A DNA stretch of 64,000 bases, taken from NCBI GenBank assembly GCA_964016985.1, contig OZ024823.1, forward strand, positions 37,057,687 through 37,121,686. Reading direction: 5' to 3'. The stretch comes from Anodontia alba (Eukaryota; Mollusca; Bivalvia; Lucinida; Lucinidae). The position numbers and the translations under genes were made by a program. Of this stretch, positions 43,917 to 55,249 are shown in pieces. Position 1 is the stretch's first letter; every line of letters begins with the position of its first letter. The notes beneath the pieces were generated by a model, which was given only the letters and a program-made list of their open reading frames with translations, was not told where the DNA came from and made no database searches.

Positions 43917-44099
43917 AGCTAGCTACTTGGTATGCACCGGCCTTGCGGTGTAATTACAAGGGACACTCGTATATAAAAGGGACCAAGTAATAATCAAAGC
44001 GCTGGCACCATTGGAGGGTCGATTGTCTCAGAGTGTATGCTGGGAAAATGATCCTGAACGGGGACTAAAGACTGTTTCATTTAACCCTAAGATTTCTGT

Positions 44100-44195
44100 A
44101 ATTTGAGCAAACAGTGCACACCCTGATCAGATCTAGGCTTATACTGTGGCGTCTGATCTGGGTCTGCACTGTTTGCCAATGTCCCAGTCCATGTT
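44100..44195 (+). repeat. Family E copy E6
   Basis: GCAAACAGTGCACACCCTGA with the right arm GATCTGGGTCTGCACTGTTT. The tip holds a partial rearrangement. Confidence 0.6.
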
Positions 44196-44311
44196 TTACA
44201 CGCCACTCCAAGGTCACAGTGACAACATAGCGCGGCTATAAATAACCTTTACCTGGATTTCGAATAAACGCGCGATTTGATTTCATTGGTCAATGATAAT
44301 CAAGAGGACAA

Positions 44312-44405
44312 CCCAGCTAGCATTCTACGTAAATCTACATCGGGCCGTCATCGGCCCGTCAGCCGATGACGGCCCGATATAGATTTACGTAGAATGCTGA
44401 CTGGG
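44312..44405 (-). mobile_element. Family B copy B5, shortened tip
   Basis: TAGC end first. The TACCCTGACGGG part of the tip is missing, so the hairpin closes on CCCGTCAGCCGATGACGG. Confidence 0.9.
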
Positions 44406-44590
44406 AACAATCTCAAGGAAATTTTGGTGTATGTATGCTATGGCTCGATTGTAGACAATCGACCCAAAAAACGTGTAGGGCAGTTCTATTGATTCTCGTA
44501 AATTATCTTAAATTCTCGTATATTGAAAGCTGTGATATCAAAAGAAAGTAAACTGAAAAGTGATCCTACCTAAGGGATTCTTTCCAACAG

Positions 44591-44697
44591 CCCAGTAAGC
44601 ATTCTTTATAAATCTATAGCGGGCCGTTATCGGCCCGTCAGGGTAGCTGACGGGCCGATGACGGCCCGCTGTAGATTTATAAAGAATGCTAGCTGGG
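44591..44697 (+). mobile_element. Family B copy B6, tip inverted
   Basis: TAAGC end first like B1 and B2, but the tip reads CAGGGTAGCTG, the reverse of B1 and B2. Lies 185 bp from B5 in the opposite orientation. Confidence 0.92.
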
Positions 44698-44859
44698 AGG
44701 TCGGGTTGCATTCCATACCACCCAGGTCTCTTCTTAAATGGCTAAGCCTCATTCACTTTCTAACAAGATGTGTGGGAGGTCGAAGTTCCAAGTAAGATCG
44801 GCCTTTATGAACGTAGCATTATGACTTCAATGTTGTTTTTAACTAAATTATCCCGGCCC

Positions 44860-45300
44860 TTCTTTAACATGCTGGGAAAAGTTTTTAGCAGGCGCCATTT
44901 TTGAAATATTTTTCTTATTTTTTTTTTCTCTAGTAAAACAGGCTTTGATATTTTCATGAAATTATAAAGCTATATTCTGGGGAAAATTAGAAACATATCA
45001 TCAGTTTGTCGTCTGCTAAATTTGTCCATAGAGTGGTAAAGGTTAAGTTTTTCCTTTTTAAGAAATATATCATTATTTTATAGTCTGCTGAATTTGTCAT
45101 GGAGTGGTAAATGCTAAAAGTTTTCTCTTTTTCGTGTACAACTGGCGACATTTTATTATTTGTTTTTCATAGAAAATAAGTCTAGCCATTTCAATACACA
45201 CGAAAAGTCGCTGAGTCCAATTTTCTCTGAAAAATAATTGAACAATATTTCAAAATGTCGTCTGCTGCAGTTGTGATTGGCGCTTTAACGGTTAATATAG
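44860..45300. repeat. Family K cluster, K4
   Basis: CTTTAACATGCTGGGAAAAG start, two interior GTCTGCTRAATTTGTCNATRGAG copies (45009 and 45082), and CAGTTGTGATTGGCGCTTTA end. Several K units overlap. Confidence 0.5.
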
Positions 45301-45449
45301 GTGTCATCAAGTTCTTTAGTGTTACTCTCTTTTATAGACTTCCCTATTAATCTCTGAACCTACCATAAACATTTTTATTGTGAGTGATCATTAGTAATTA
45401 CATATGATGATATCATGAATAAAATAGATGATACTTAGCTCGAGAAAAT

Positions 45450-45675
45450 GATCCTCAGACATATACATACAGCGAAGGTCAAGGTCGACCTGAGCATCTG
45501 CGAAATCTGGGAAAGACCTTCTCTGTTTGGCTGTGCACTTTGGTATATTTTACAGAATCCAATGACTCCGTCAGCGGAGAACGAAGTTCCAGATCAGACT
45601 GCGCATATGCGCAGTCTGATCTTGGACTTCGTTGTCCGCTTATGGCGTAAGGTCCATTTTCTCCAGTTGTTAGTG
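45450..45675 (+). repeat. Family M copy M6
   Basis: The best-paired M palindrome: 45573-45640, GCGGAGAACGAAGTTCCAGATCAGACTGCGCA-type arms meeting at TGCGCATATGCGCA. Its arms are perfect over about 20 bases. Confidence 0.65.
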
Positions 45676-45821
45676 AAATGAAAGTAGCCGACGTTTGTTA
45701 CTTTACACCTGAAAGGCTGAACCGCTCCATGTTAAAGGAAAAGTGTTTCCGTTCTAATCCTTATATTTGTGCTCAGTCAGAATATGAAAATGTAAATAAT
45801 ATGGAAAATTAAATATGTTAA

Positions 45822-46025
45822 TCATTTAACATGCTATGTGCAAATTCAGCAGATGACAAACTTATTTATTTTTTTATAATTTTTCCTAGACAATACGATC
45901 TGACACTTCGTGCGTTGACAATCTGCATGAAGTGTCAGATCCTATTTTCCAGGAAAAATAATAATAAAAAAAATCCAAATGTAGTCTGCTGAATTTTTTT
46001 ACCCAGCATGCAAAGCGTTAAAACA
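45822..46025. repeat. Family K copy K5
   Basis: CATTTAACATGCTATGTGCA start, CATGCAAAGCGTTAA end. Hairpin pair GATCTGACACTTCGTGC / GCATGAAGTGTCAGATC at about 45898-45942. Confidence 0.65.
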
Positions 46026-46029
46026 AGGA

Positions 46030-46130
46030 AAAGTATCTTTGGAGCGTATGCGGGCAGCGAAAACTGAGACCAGCCTGGCTATCCATCAGTATCTTTGCAG
46101 CTTCCTTACAGAATCATTCGATATTGTAAA
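46030..46130 (+). repeat. Family M fragment M10
   Basis: GCGTATGCGGGCAGCGAAAAC and CAGCCTGGCTATCCATCAG; no intact palindrome. Confidence 0.4.
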
Positions 46131-46227
46131 AAAATACTATAATTATTCCAAATATAATGCCACCTCAACTCCTTTGCGAACTTACCGTATTTACCTTAAG
46201 TATTCGGACACATTAACTCCATACCGT

Positions 46228-46395
46228 CCTTGACCTCAAATTTAAACAATGTCGGTTTCCTACCTGTTTATGTGTTCTAATACCGCTGGATGTGTGGCAA
46301 ACAGTGTAGAGACTGATCAGACGCCGTGTTCTGCGGCGTCTGATCTGGGTCTACACTGTTTGCTCAGGCCTGTCTGTCTCATTGAGAGATAGCAG
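46228..46395 (-). repeat. Family E copy E7
   Basis: Palindrome 46298-46366 with tip GACGCCGTGTTCTGCGGCGTC. Outer block CTCAGGCCTGTCTGTC. The preceding 46180-46227 repeats the TATTTACCTTAAGTATTCGG block of the family. Confidence 0.7.
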
Positions 46396-46854
46396 CAGTA
46401 TTTTATTATCTCCCTTGACTGGTAAAATCACAGGTAAAATCCAAGGTAGATCAATTACTGACCAGATCCTTCTAATTGGAATCCTCTGCTTTCATCATAG
46501 GTCATCAGTGGAATTTAACAGATTCTTAACTTTACATTTCTCCTTATCCACATGAAAGCTTTTTAATAGTATATATTTCATTGCACAAAAAAGAATTTCT
46601 TTTAGATATTTTGGAAGCTGTATTGGCCTATGACCTTGTTAAAATAAGATTTATCAAGGAAAAGGAAGTGATACTTAATGGGAATGCTAATGATAAAAGC
46701 AGAGGAATCCAATTAATTGGACCTGGTTGTTTACAGAGAGTACTCAAGGGAGTTAATTGACCGCTTTCTCCCATACTTAGTTATTACAGTAGTAAAAACA
46801 TTGAACAAGCCCATTTCCATTGTACTTACCTGATGATGTAATCTATCTAAAATA

Positions 46855-46968
46855 TCGGTGACTGAATGGCAAAAAAAGTGCAGACTCTGGTCAGACGCCG
46901 TGTTCTGCGGTGTCTGATCTGGGTCTACACTGTTTGCACAAGCCTCTCTGTCTGAATACTTTGGGTAC
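46855..46968 (-). repeat. Family E copy E8
   Basis: Palindrome with tip GACGCCGTGTTCTGCGGTGTC, close to E7, 560 bp away in the same orientation. Outer block TCTGTCTGAATACTTTGGGT. Confidence 0.7.
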
Positions 46969-47189
46969 GTAAGCAAAGTTTCTGATTATACAACGTTTGA
47001 CTTCTCTGTACCCATATGCACCGAAAAAAATCTATTTTTTTTTTTTTTTTTTTTTTTTCCTTTAATATGACTGGGTCCAATCATTAAATCTTAAATAATC
47101 TATTGTATCAAATTCAATATGACGTTAGGTGAATTTTCAAGATGATTATCATAACACGATCAATTTAGTGGGAGTAAATACATTTTCGG

Positions 47190-47430
47190 GGAGAGGGAAG
47201 CAACTCTGACAAAATTACTTGGCCCCTTCTAAAAAGGGTCTACTCTTAAAGGAAAGAATTTGCTCCCCTTGGGAGCAAATTCTTTTTTTTAAGAATAGAC
47301 CCCTTTTCAGAAGGAGTTTGGTGTGCTGGAAAGTGAACAGGAAGTCGAAAACAGTTGTTTTCCTTGTAAAAATGGCGAAAAAAAAAAAAAAATAAAAACT
47401 AGCAAGTGTGTCAGTAACCCTTAAAGTTTG
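47190..47430 (+). repeat. Family G copy G3
   Basis: Hairpin 47220-47310 (TTTGCTCCCCTTGGGAGCAAA at the tip). The right arm contains a T run. An A run occupies 47379-47394. Confidence 0.75.
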
Positions 47431-48578
47431 TATTAGTAAGTTTGATAACATCCCTGTTAAACTGATTGCATAAGTTCATGTAACATGTACATGTAGGTAC
47501 TGTTTTATGTTTTACCGTGTTTTATCTTTCCCTTGAGCATTACTTTTGATTTATTGTAAAACGCATGAACAGTGATTACCCATTATGTCACTCCTATATG
47601 AAGATGTTAAACTTTTATTCACACCTTATCACGCCTTACAGCCTACGTCATAACGATACGGGGATACTTATTTTCGCCAGTAACCAGTTTGTCGGAAATC
47701 TTGTTAATCGAACTATGATTTTATAAAATTCAGAACATTCATTTAGGGTACCAAATTCACTATCATTATGGACTGTCTGACTTTCGAAAAAATCGGGCTT
47801 CTGAAACGCATTGGATATTAAGACACTTTGACAATTTATGCTTATATTTTGTTACACTTAGTTTAAGGATAATCGGTCGAAGTAGCTACAATAATTAAAA
47901 TGTGTGTAGAAATTGCATTTTTGGTGGAAGATGCCGAACTAATGATACCGTCGCAGTCATATGCACATGACCTTGTTGATGACGTAGATTGTTGATGCTA
48001 TATATGGACGTCGGAAAGACTATATTTTGCATCTCTATAAACAATAGAGCCTGAGCTAACTCACAATCAATCCTCTACTTGAAGCAAAGCAGCCCTGTTT
48101 CCGGGTCGGGGCGTGTAGGCGTGTGGAGTGGGCGCTTGAGAGCAACTGGGTACCGATGCTCGACAAATAGATAAGCGATACAACCATATACAGTGCATTT
48201 TCGAGTTTCTGTGAAACAAACCCTTTTTCGCTGTGTTGTCTGGGAACCTGCCCCTTTTCAGCACTTTGTTAAGTTCGACTCCTCTAAACACTGAGTGCTT
48301 TTTCCACTACGGCTTTAAAACACTACACTTTTGTTACAAACCTTGCTTTTTTCAAACCCTAAAAGATTACAGCGCTGCTTATTGTCCAGCCTAGAAAAAG
48401 TACCTTTCCTCACCTTTTTCACCCTCAAACATTCGGAAAAGAGTGTTTTTCAAGATATGGTCATGTTCCATATTTGGCAAAAGGCAATGGGCCAAGGGTG
48501 GGGAACGATGGAGGTGAGAATCAGAATAGCTCTTTATCCGCACAGGTGCATGTATCAATGGAATCGATGGAAACTTTG
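47431..48578. other. No recognisable feature
   Basis: More than 1.1 kb without a shared repeat. The short frames at 48067-48291 (minus) and 48331 onwards (plus) have no recognisable domain. Confidence 0.4.
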
Positions 48579-48854
48579 CATCATGAAAACAGGCCTATAT
48601 AATTTTGACCCCCTTAAACCCCACTTTCATATAGTAAAACTGGGGTTTACAGGGTATACATTATTTTTCTTATTTTTGCTCGGAAACATAGATTGTGGGT
48701 ACTTGTTAGAACCGCCTCGACGAGGCGGCTCTAACGAGTACCCACAATCTATGTTTTGAGCAGAAATATGAAAAATATTAGTTTTTTGTCTGAAATTTTT
48801 CAGTTTTTGGAGGTGAAATTTTCTGTATATTTGAATAGGCGTGTTTTCGTAATG
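48579..48854 (-). mobile_element. Family A copy A23
   Basis: Full length. Tip CCTCGACGAGG. One stem mispair (GGCGGCTC). The 142-codon frame at 48331-48759 ends inside this element and is not a gene. Confidence 0.92.
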
Positions 48855-49244
48855 GCGCTTGGGGTGTTGAGGTTCAGCCAGATATTGTGGGTGGGTTGGG
48901 GATAAGGGTCAAATTTACATTTTATTATAACTTTGTCATGTAGAATATCAAATGGAAAATGACATGGAGAACCAGTATTCATTATAATATTAAATCTGGA
49001 ATGGCTTGGGTCGGATGGTGTGGGGATCTTTGGGACGAGGGTCTAAACCGCCCATTATTGAACATGGTCAGGTAACATATTGCATCGAATAGCATGAATA
49101 ATTCGTAGAATGAGTATTCAAGAAGTTTCATCTTGAGTTCATTGGGACAGATGAGGCTGGGCTTGAGGTGAGCTGAGGTTTGCACGGGACGGTTAAGCAC
49201 CGAAGAACGGGATTTGGGATGGCGTGCCATCATCTGGGTCCATT
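48855..49244. other. No recognisable feature
   Basis: GC somewhat above the window average (GGGTGGGTTGGGG stretch). No repeat or coding frame recognised. Confidence 0.35.
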
Positions 49245-49245
49245 A

Positions 49246-49280
<35 letters not shown>

Positions 49281-49332
49281 TAATAATAATAATAATAATA
49301 ATTATTATTATTATTATTATTATTATTATTTA
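49245..49332. repeat. Self-complementary (AAT)n-(ATT)n microsatellite
   Basis: AAT repeats to about 49300 switch to ATT repeats to 49332. The two halves are reverse complements and can fold on each other. Frames of Asn or Tyr runs on either strand are artefacts. Confidence 0.95.
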
Positions 49333-49439
49333 AAGTTGTCCTTTCTTTCTTTTTACTGCACGGTCCAAGGTTTTTCAGGCCCGGGCAAGAATGTGCACAT
49401 CTGGACTTGGCATAAACAGTTTTTAAATACATAAAATGG

Positions 49440-49655
49440 AATTTAACCTTCAACATGGGCTAATTCAACAGACGACAAATTAAAGATATTTTCTTATCTT
49501 ATCTAGAAAATAGGGGTTGGCATTTCATGCAAATTGTCTCCTTAGACACAATGTGCATGAAATGTATATCCCTATTTTCCGAGAAAATAAGAAAAAAAAA
49601 TATTTTAAACTATTGTCTGCTGATTTTTTACCCAGCATGCTAAGCGTTAAAATGG
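49440..49655. repeat. Family K copy K6
   Basis: TTTAACCTTCAACATGGGCT start and CCAGCATGCTAAGCGTTAA end. Hairpin GGGGTTGGCATTTCATGCA / TGCATGAAATGTATATCCC. Confidence 0.65.
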
Positions 49656-49805
49656 CAAGCTCGTGTTATTAAACGAAAAGCTGACAATGTCAGACTGGCA
49701 ACTTAATCAATTTCTTAAACATCTAGCGCCAGCATGAACCATGTTTTTGTCGATACCCTCCAGATGTTTCTGGCAGGAAAAACAAAAAACAAAAAAAACT
49801 TGCAC

Positions 49806-50000
49806 ACCGTAATACAACTAATATTCGGACATCTTCGGTCCATACCATGTTACTTCTAAATTTAGGCACATCCGTTTGACTACCAGGCGAAGAATCTTAG
49901 ACCTGCTAGCTGAATGACAAATAGTGCAGACCCTGATAAACATGAAATTGCTCATTGGCAGTTTGATCTTTGTCTGCACTGTTGCTCAGTCCGAATATTC
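49806..50000 (-). repeat. Family E copy E9
   Basis: Tip altered (GACCCTGATAAACATGAAAT...), poorly paired. Outer CTCAGTCCGAATATTCAGG. Confidence 0.5.
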
Positions 50001-50024
50001 AGGGGAAGTGTGGTAAAGCTTTAT

Positions 50025-50240
50025 CACTCTATAGGCACGTTTGACAGCCGACGACAAAATAATATTTTTCATCTTTCCACCCCGCCCCCCCTCCCCCCAC
50101 CTCCCCCAAGAAAACAGGCTTTGACATTTCATGACAATTTACCTAAAACGTCAAAGCCTATTTTCTGGCAAATAAGAAAAGTATTTCAAAATGTCGTCTG
50201 CTGCAATTTTTACCCAGAGTGCAAAGCGTTAAAGTGCTTT
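50025..50240. repeat. Family K copy K7
   Basis: ACAGCCGACGACAAAATAAT start, CAGAGTGCAAAGCGTTAA end. Pair CAGGCTTTGACATTTCATGA / ACGTCAAAGCCTATTTTC. C-rich CCCCGCCCCCCC stretch near 50080-50107. Confidence 0.6.
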
Positions 50241-50333
50241 TATGTAACAAACTTATGTAAAATGTTTACTTCCTAGGCAAGGCTCTGGAGAAGGCATTTG
50301 TTTTTAACCAAAGAATAAGATAATTCTCTCATG

Positions 50334-50421
50334 TCTCCAAAAAACATACGTTATGAGTACTCATTAAAAGTGCCCCTCAGGCGCGCCAAACAACTACTCA
50401 CAACATATGTTATTGTGGAGA
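50334..50421. repeat. Family O hairpin, copy O4
   Basis: TCTCCAAAAAACATACG and CATATGTTATTGTGGAGA. The tip has mutated to AAAGTGCCCCTCAGGCGCGCC, poorly paired. Left flank 50305-50333 is shared with O1. Confidence 0.75.
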
Positions 50422-50661
50422 AATAAGGTAAAATGATGTGGATATCATTCTTATGTGGAATTATGTAAGCCATGACATTTTCGCCATTTAATATGGGAAA
50501 CTGGAATATTAGGTTAATAAGCACATTAAGACGGATTTATGCAATCAGGGATTTTTCTGTCATTTAAGGAGTATGTCTAGGGTCCCTTCCAATTGGGAAT
50601 TTTTAATCGGCCGACAACTCGTTTTGGGGAATTAAACAGGGGTTATCAAACATTGTTTTAA

Positions 50662-50943
50662 CACATAACTTAAACGCGCCTATATAATTTTGACCCCCTC
50701 AAACCCCACTTTTATATAGTAAAACTGGGGTTTACAGGGGTATACTTTATTTTTCTTGTTTCTGCTCAAAAACATAGATTGTGGGTACTTGTTAGAACCG
50801 CCTCGCTGATGCGGTTCTAACGAGTACCTCAATCAATGTTTTGAGCAGAAATATGAAAAATATCAGAGAATTTTTATCTGAAAATTTTCAGTTTTTGGAG
50901 GTGAAAATTTCTACGTATTTGAATAGGCGTGATTTCGTAATGG
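50662..50943 (-). mobile_element. Family A copy A24
   Basis: First end eroded (ACATAACTTAAACGCG). Tip GCCTCGCTGATGCGG. The other end reads TGATTTCGTAATG. Confidence 0.88.
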
Positions 50944-51750
50944 TCCTGCTAATTTGCTATTTTTTATTTCTGAAAAAGTAACATGATGGTGAAAATATAT
51001 AAGATAAGAAATAAAAAAAATATATATACATCAAAAAGGGGCCCCGACATATGTCACCAACTTATTTTAGATGTTTGGCCAAGTTGTCTTGGTTTGATTT
51101 TGCAATGGGACAAACTTTTTTGAATCTCAGGGTCGAGTTGTCCGTGCTGACTAAAATGGATTCTGAGTTATAAATGTCTTTCGTTAACAGTTAAAATTAA
51201 ATGACTGAACACATATTTGCATTAAACAGTAATAGTATCTTGCAGTAAAACTTACGAAATTCTGCTGAAAAACTAACTTTCGAAAGAGAAAGATCGCAGA
51301 TTTTGTGCCGATTTTCGGACGGTACAAGTTGCTCACGTTTTTCATATGAAAACTCTTAGCAAACAGTTTTCTATCAAGTCTTACCACTTTCCAAGACAAA
51401 CATTTGAGGTTTCTGCATGTGTTTTTGAATAATTAAACAGATGGAAGTTGTCTGATAGTTTTCATTGAAATACCCTTTTGGGAATTCTTCACTGTATTTT
51501 AGGAAAAAAATCTAGCGTTTTTCCATTGGAACGGGTTGGATTTCGGCCCCAAAATCAACCTTGAAAATTCCTTACAATAAAAATGAAATTGCTTGAAATA
51601 ACAAATTGAAAAAGCTGTTGTAAAAACAGCAAAGTACTGAAAATCTCTCTAAAAATGTATAGCATAGCCCTCCTTTCACTGTATTATGGGGGAATATGGG
51701 TGTACACATTTCATAGACTTACTATCCTTTTAGCTCTGCAGACAAAAAAA
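50944..51750. other. No recognisable feature
   Basis: AT-rich. A reverse-strand frame of 71 codons at 51184-51399 has no recognised domain. Confidence 0.35.
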
Positions 51751-51897
51751 AAAAAGAAAGTTTTTTTGTTTTTTTTTTTTGCATCCAGTGTAGATCCTGA
51801 TGAGACAGCTTATATGATCAGGATAAAGAGCAAGACAAAAAAATACACACACAAAAAAAAAAACAAAAAAAAAAAAAAAAAAAACGTTATTCAATTC

Positions 51898-52080
51898 CTC
51901 GAATATTTAGCCCTTTCATCCAGGGAGCTACAGACAAATACAGATACCTATGCAAATAGTGTAGATTCAGATGAGACGGCTCGTCACGAGCCGTCTCATC
52001 AGAATCCATACTATTTGTCATTCTTTGTTTTTTGACTGAAACCCCTATTTATAACAATGTGTGTGTCCAAAATCAGAGAC
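51898..52080 (+). repeat. Family E-like unit with GAGACGGCTC palindrome
   Basis: Palindrome 51954-52020, tip GAGACGGCTCGTCACGAGCC GTCTC, well paired. Flank sequence matches the 15190 unit (CCTATGCAAATAGTG, CTATTTATAACAATG). Confidence 0.7.
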
Positions 52081-52131
52081 TGAGGTGTCCATTTCAGAAA
52101 CTCAGTAAATGGCTAAATTAAATAATGCTAT

Positions 52132-52474
52132 AGTCAACCCTCGTTACACCGACACTCGTTAGAGCGACAAAATTCGTTATAATGACAATTTGAATGCCAC
52201 GAAACCTTCGATTAAGAGGTGACAGTTAATGAGAAATGATGCACGAATATTACATTAAAACTTCAAACAACATATGTTTTGGATATTTGTTAGAATCGCC
52301 TTACTGAGGCGATTCTAACAAATATCCAAAACATTTGTTCTGTGAGGAAATGAGAATAAAACAAGGTATTTCTTACATATCATTCTGTCCATTAAGGATT
52401 CTTTACAGTAGCAAATTCATGTTAATGGCAACAGCTTTGGTAAGAAAAATTATCGTTGTAACGAGGGTTCACTG
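52132..52474 (+). mobile_element. Family J pogo-like MITE, copy J1
   Basis: Ends TAGTCAACCCTCGTTACA and TTGTAACGAGGGTTCACTG; TA lies at 52129-52131 and near the right end. Hairpin 52268-52336: ACATATGTTTTGGATATTTG then TTAGAATCGCC paired with GGCGATTCTAA. The hairpin is related to that of A and H. Confidence 0.85.
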
Positions 52475-52492
52475 AATATAGGCAATATGAAG

Positions 52493-52700
52493 TGAAAACG
52501 TGTCTTCGACCGTATGCGAAAAGTGCAGATTCAGGGTATCCTGCACACCACACAGTCTCATCAGGGCCATTCTTGTCTTTCTGATATCTAAATACATCTA
52601 AAAAATCTAACAGTTCTATAAGCGGACAGCAAAATGCCCTGATCAGACTGCGCGCATGCACACGCCTTCGACGTCCGAATATTGTCCAAAGACACATTAG
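52493..52700 (+). repeat. Family M copy M7
   Basis: CGACCGTATGCGAAAAGTGC and GATCAGACTGCGCGCATGCA; palindrome degraded. Confidence 0.45.
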
Positions 52701-52724
52701 AACGTATTATGCTCATACACGGAT

Positions 52725-52970
52725 AAACCTTCCTCAAAGTTCTAATCACAACAGCAGCAGACATTTTGATTTTGGAGGTATTTTTCGAGAGAAATTAAAA
52801 TTTGACATTTCGTGTAAATTGCCTGACAAGAAGAAAATATGTAACAATTTTGTGATTTGCCAGGCAGACGATCCACGTGAAGTGTCAAGTCTTATTTTCT
52901 CTAGAAAAATAATAGAAAAAAATAATGCCGCTTGCTATAATTTTGGTTAGCACTTTAAGGGTAAGACCAT
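52725..52970. repeat. Family K copy K8
   Basis: AAAGTTCTAATCACAACAGC start and GGTTAGCACTTTAAGGG end. Inner arms AAATTTGACATTTCGTGTAA / CACGTGAAGTGTCAAGTC. Confidence 0.6.
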
Positions 52971-53261
52971 TTTCTGTAGTGTTACGTTTCATTTTTACGC
53001 TGTATTTAGTCAATTCCTTACCGTGAAACGAGATTTTAGGACCAAACGTTCTTCCAGTGACAAAAGTAAGGAAATGTCTTGTGTTGCTCTAATGAACCGA
53101 GTTGGCGCGACCAAAAGTTACGTTTATTTTAACACCCGCAAGCGGTGCTTTTCGCCGGATAATCGCAGCCAATGAAAACATTATTTAAGTTTTAATCCGT
53201 TACGTCACAACTCGAAATGGTAAATTTGAATCAGCACGTGAGAAAAGGGTACTTATCACAT

Positions 53262-53332
53262 TGGCGACCAGCAAAGGCTCAGGCGAGACTGCGCATAAGC
53301 GCAGTCTTGCCTGAGCCTTTGCTGTTCGCAGA
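53262..53332. repeat. Family M palindrome M8
   Basis: GCGACCAGCAAAGGCTCAGG with complement, meeting at GACTGCGCATAAGCGCAGTC; about 30 paired bases with few mismatches. Confidence 0.75.
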
Positions 53333-53726
53333 CATGTACATGATGTAGAAGTGACATTGAGGAAGCTTCAAGCAATCAGACGCATGCCTTTAGCCCAATT
53401 AGGGTACTGCCTATGCGCATTTGAAAAAAAAAAAAAAAAAAAAAAAACAGAATGGAAAACCATCAGGTTCTCTTTTTTTGTGTGCTGGCTCGTATGTGTT
53501 TGCTTAACCGCTGCAAAACTCTCGATTGTGCGAAGTTCTTTCTTTCTAATGAACTGTGATGTGTTTGTCGAGTTGTAAAAAAAAAGAGAATATGTAACAA
53601 CCTGTGATTTGTTCACTGTCCTGTAGAAATGTTTTCTATTGAACTCTGTTACGACAAAAATAATGGCAGAACCATTAATTGCTCAGTGACCGATCTGCAA
53701 ACAGATTACAGCAGTTGTTTATATAT

Positions 53727-54085
53727 AGTAAAACGTCAATGACTCGAACACTGATGGCTCGTTTACCGTGGCTGATTCGAACTCGTTTTTGAGTCCTTAG
53801 GAAGTCTTCCAGTATCTCAAAAACCAAATATTTAGGGATATTTTAGGGATTTTTTCTTATTTCATCATGAAAATGTATGTTGTGTGTACTCATCAGAATC
53901 GCCTCATCGAGGTGACTTCTGAGTACATTCAACATACCATTATTTTATAGAAGGTCCCAAAACAAATCCCTAACTTATCCCAATTTGCCTCCTGACCTGG
54001 CGGTATAATTAACCCTCAGTGGTTAGAACTACCCATGTCTAGAATGAATTTCCATGCCCCCAAAGATGTTCGAGCCATTGAAATA
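53727..54085 (-). mobile_element. Family H copy H6
   Basis: Left end lacks the initial C (AGTAAAACGTCAATGACTC). Hairpin 53874-53936 eroded on one arm (GAATCGCCTCATCGAGGTGA). Right end decayed after GAGCCATTGAAATACAC. Confidence 0.82.
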
Positions 54086-54227
54086 CACATGAAAATAAAA
54101 ATTACCTTTTTTTAATTTGCTTTAAATATGAATACTACATGCATGGTTTTTAACCCAGTTATGGTTGATGACTTTGCCTTTCCCCATCGCATCTTTAACT
54201 ACATGATGGTAAGTCGGGCCTAAAACT

Positions 54228-54482
54228 CATCACGAAAACATACCCCTTAATCCCCACTTTTATATAGTATAACTTAGAATGACAGGGTTTCTTATTTCTG
54301 CAAAAAACCTAGATTGTGGGCACTCGTTAGAACCGCCTCGCCGAGGCGGTTCTAACGAGTACCCACAATCTATGTCTTGAGCAGAAATATGAAAAATATT
54401 AGAATTTTTATCTGTAAACTTTCAGTTTTTGGTGGTGAAATTTTCAATATACGAATATTTGAATAGGCGTGTTTTCGTTATG
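54228..54482 (-). mobile_element. Family A copy A25
   Basis: Subterminal hairpin partly deleted (CATACCCCTTAATCCCCAC). Central hairpin perfect over more than 30 pairs, tip CCTCGCCGAGG. A short ACGAATATTT duplication near 54452. Confidence 0.9.
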
Positions 54483-54759
54483 TGAACGGCTACTTCCTCA
54501 GTCTATTTCATAAGGTTGGCGCTTGATTAATCTACGGTTAAATCTAAAGGTATCCGAATATGAGGATAATTAGGATATCCGCATTGTTTTTACTCTGCCA
54601 AAACCATCCGGCGGATACTTATGCAAACATGGTTTATGCACTCACTATATTACGAGTATGTACTATGTTACATAAGAAAGCAATTCAATTACTAGTCTGA
54701 CATTGTCAGTTTTCGTTTTCTGGTAAACGGCATTACACAACCGCATCATTATTTAACCT

Positions 54760-54990
54760 GTCTTAGGGGCATCGAAACATTTGGTACAGTTTCCGCCATT
54801 GTTTGCAAGGGAGACTATTTTTGTGGCTTCCTGTTTACAGTGTGTACACACCAAACCTCTTCTATAAAGGGATCTACTCTAAAAGGAAAGAATTAGGAGA
54901 AAATTCTTTCCTATTAGAGTAGATCCCTTTTCTTTTCAAAAGAAAGGTAATGCAATTTTGATGGAGTTGCCTCCCCTGAAAGTATAGCTG
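54760..54990 (-). repeat. Family G copy G4
   Basis: Hairpin 54865-54938 lacking the GCTCCC tip (GGAAAGAATTAGGAGAAAATTC). Flank GTGGCTTCCTGTTTACAG. Confidence 0.75.
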
Positions 54991-55113
54991 TCCCTTTAAG
55001 CAAATACGACCTGTGTATGCCAAGCCAGACGACACATATCAAAGTCTAGTCGAAGCTGACATGTTTCACACAGAATTTGAACTGTGAAGGAAAAAGAAAC
55101 AAAGAAAAGTAAA

Positions 55114-55144
<31 letters not shown>

Positions 55145-55249
55145 CGCGTGTTGGTTGCATTGCGGAAGTGAGCTTCTGTTTGATTTTGGTATACACAGTT
55201 TGAAAAAGTGCTAAAACAAGAATTGCCATTATTCGTGTATATCAGTTTT

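Larger units (their letters stand above)
1024..55144. repeat. Scattered homopolymer A or T runs
   Basis: Runs of about 15 or more occur at 1024-1043, 21865-21889, 47037-47058, 51748-51780 region, 51857-51884, 53424-53447 and 55111-55144. None sits next to a recognisable retrogene. They may be tails of old short retroelements or simple slippage. The span given only brackets the first and last. Confidence 0.8.

Noticed and set aside
48331..48759. A 142-codon protein gene
   Set aside because: Its last third is translated family A element A23, and the first part has no similarity that I recognise.
49180..49456. Overlapping open frames of Asn and Tyr runs
   Set aside because: They are translations of the (AAT)n-(ATT)n microsatellite.
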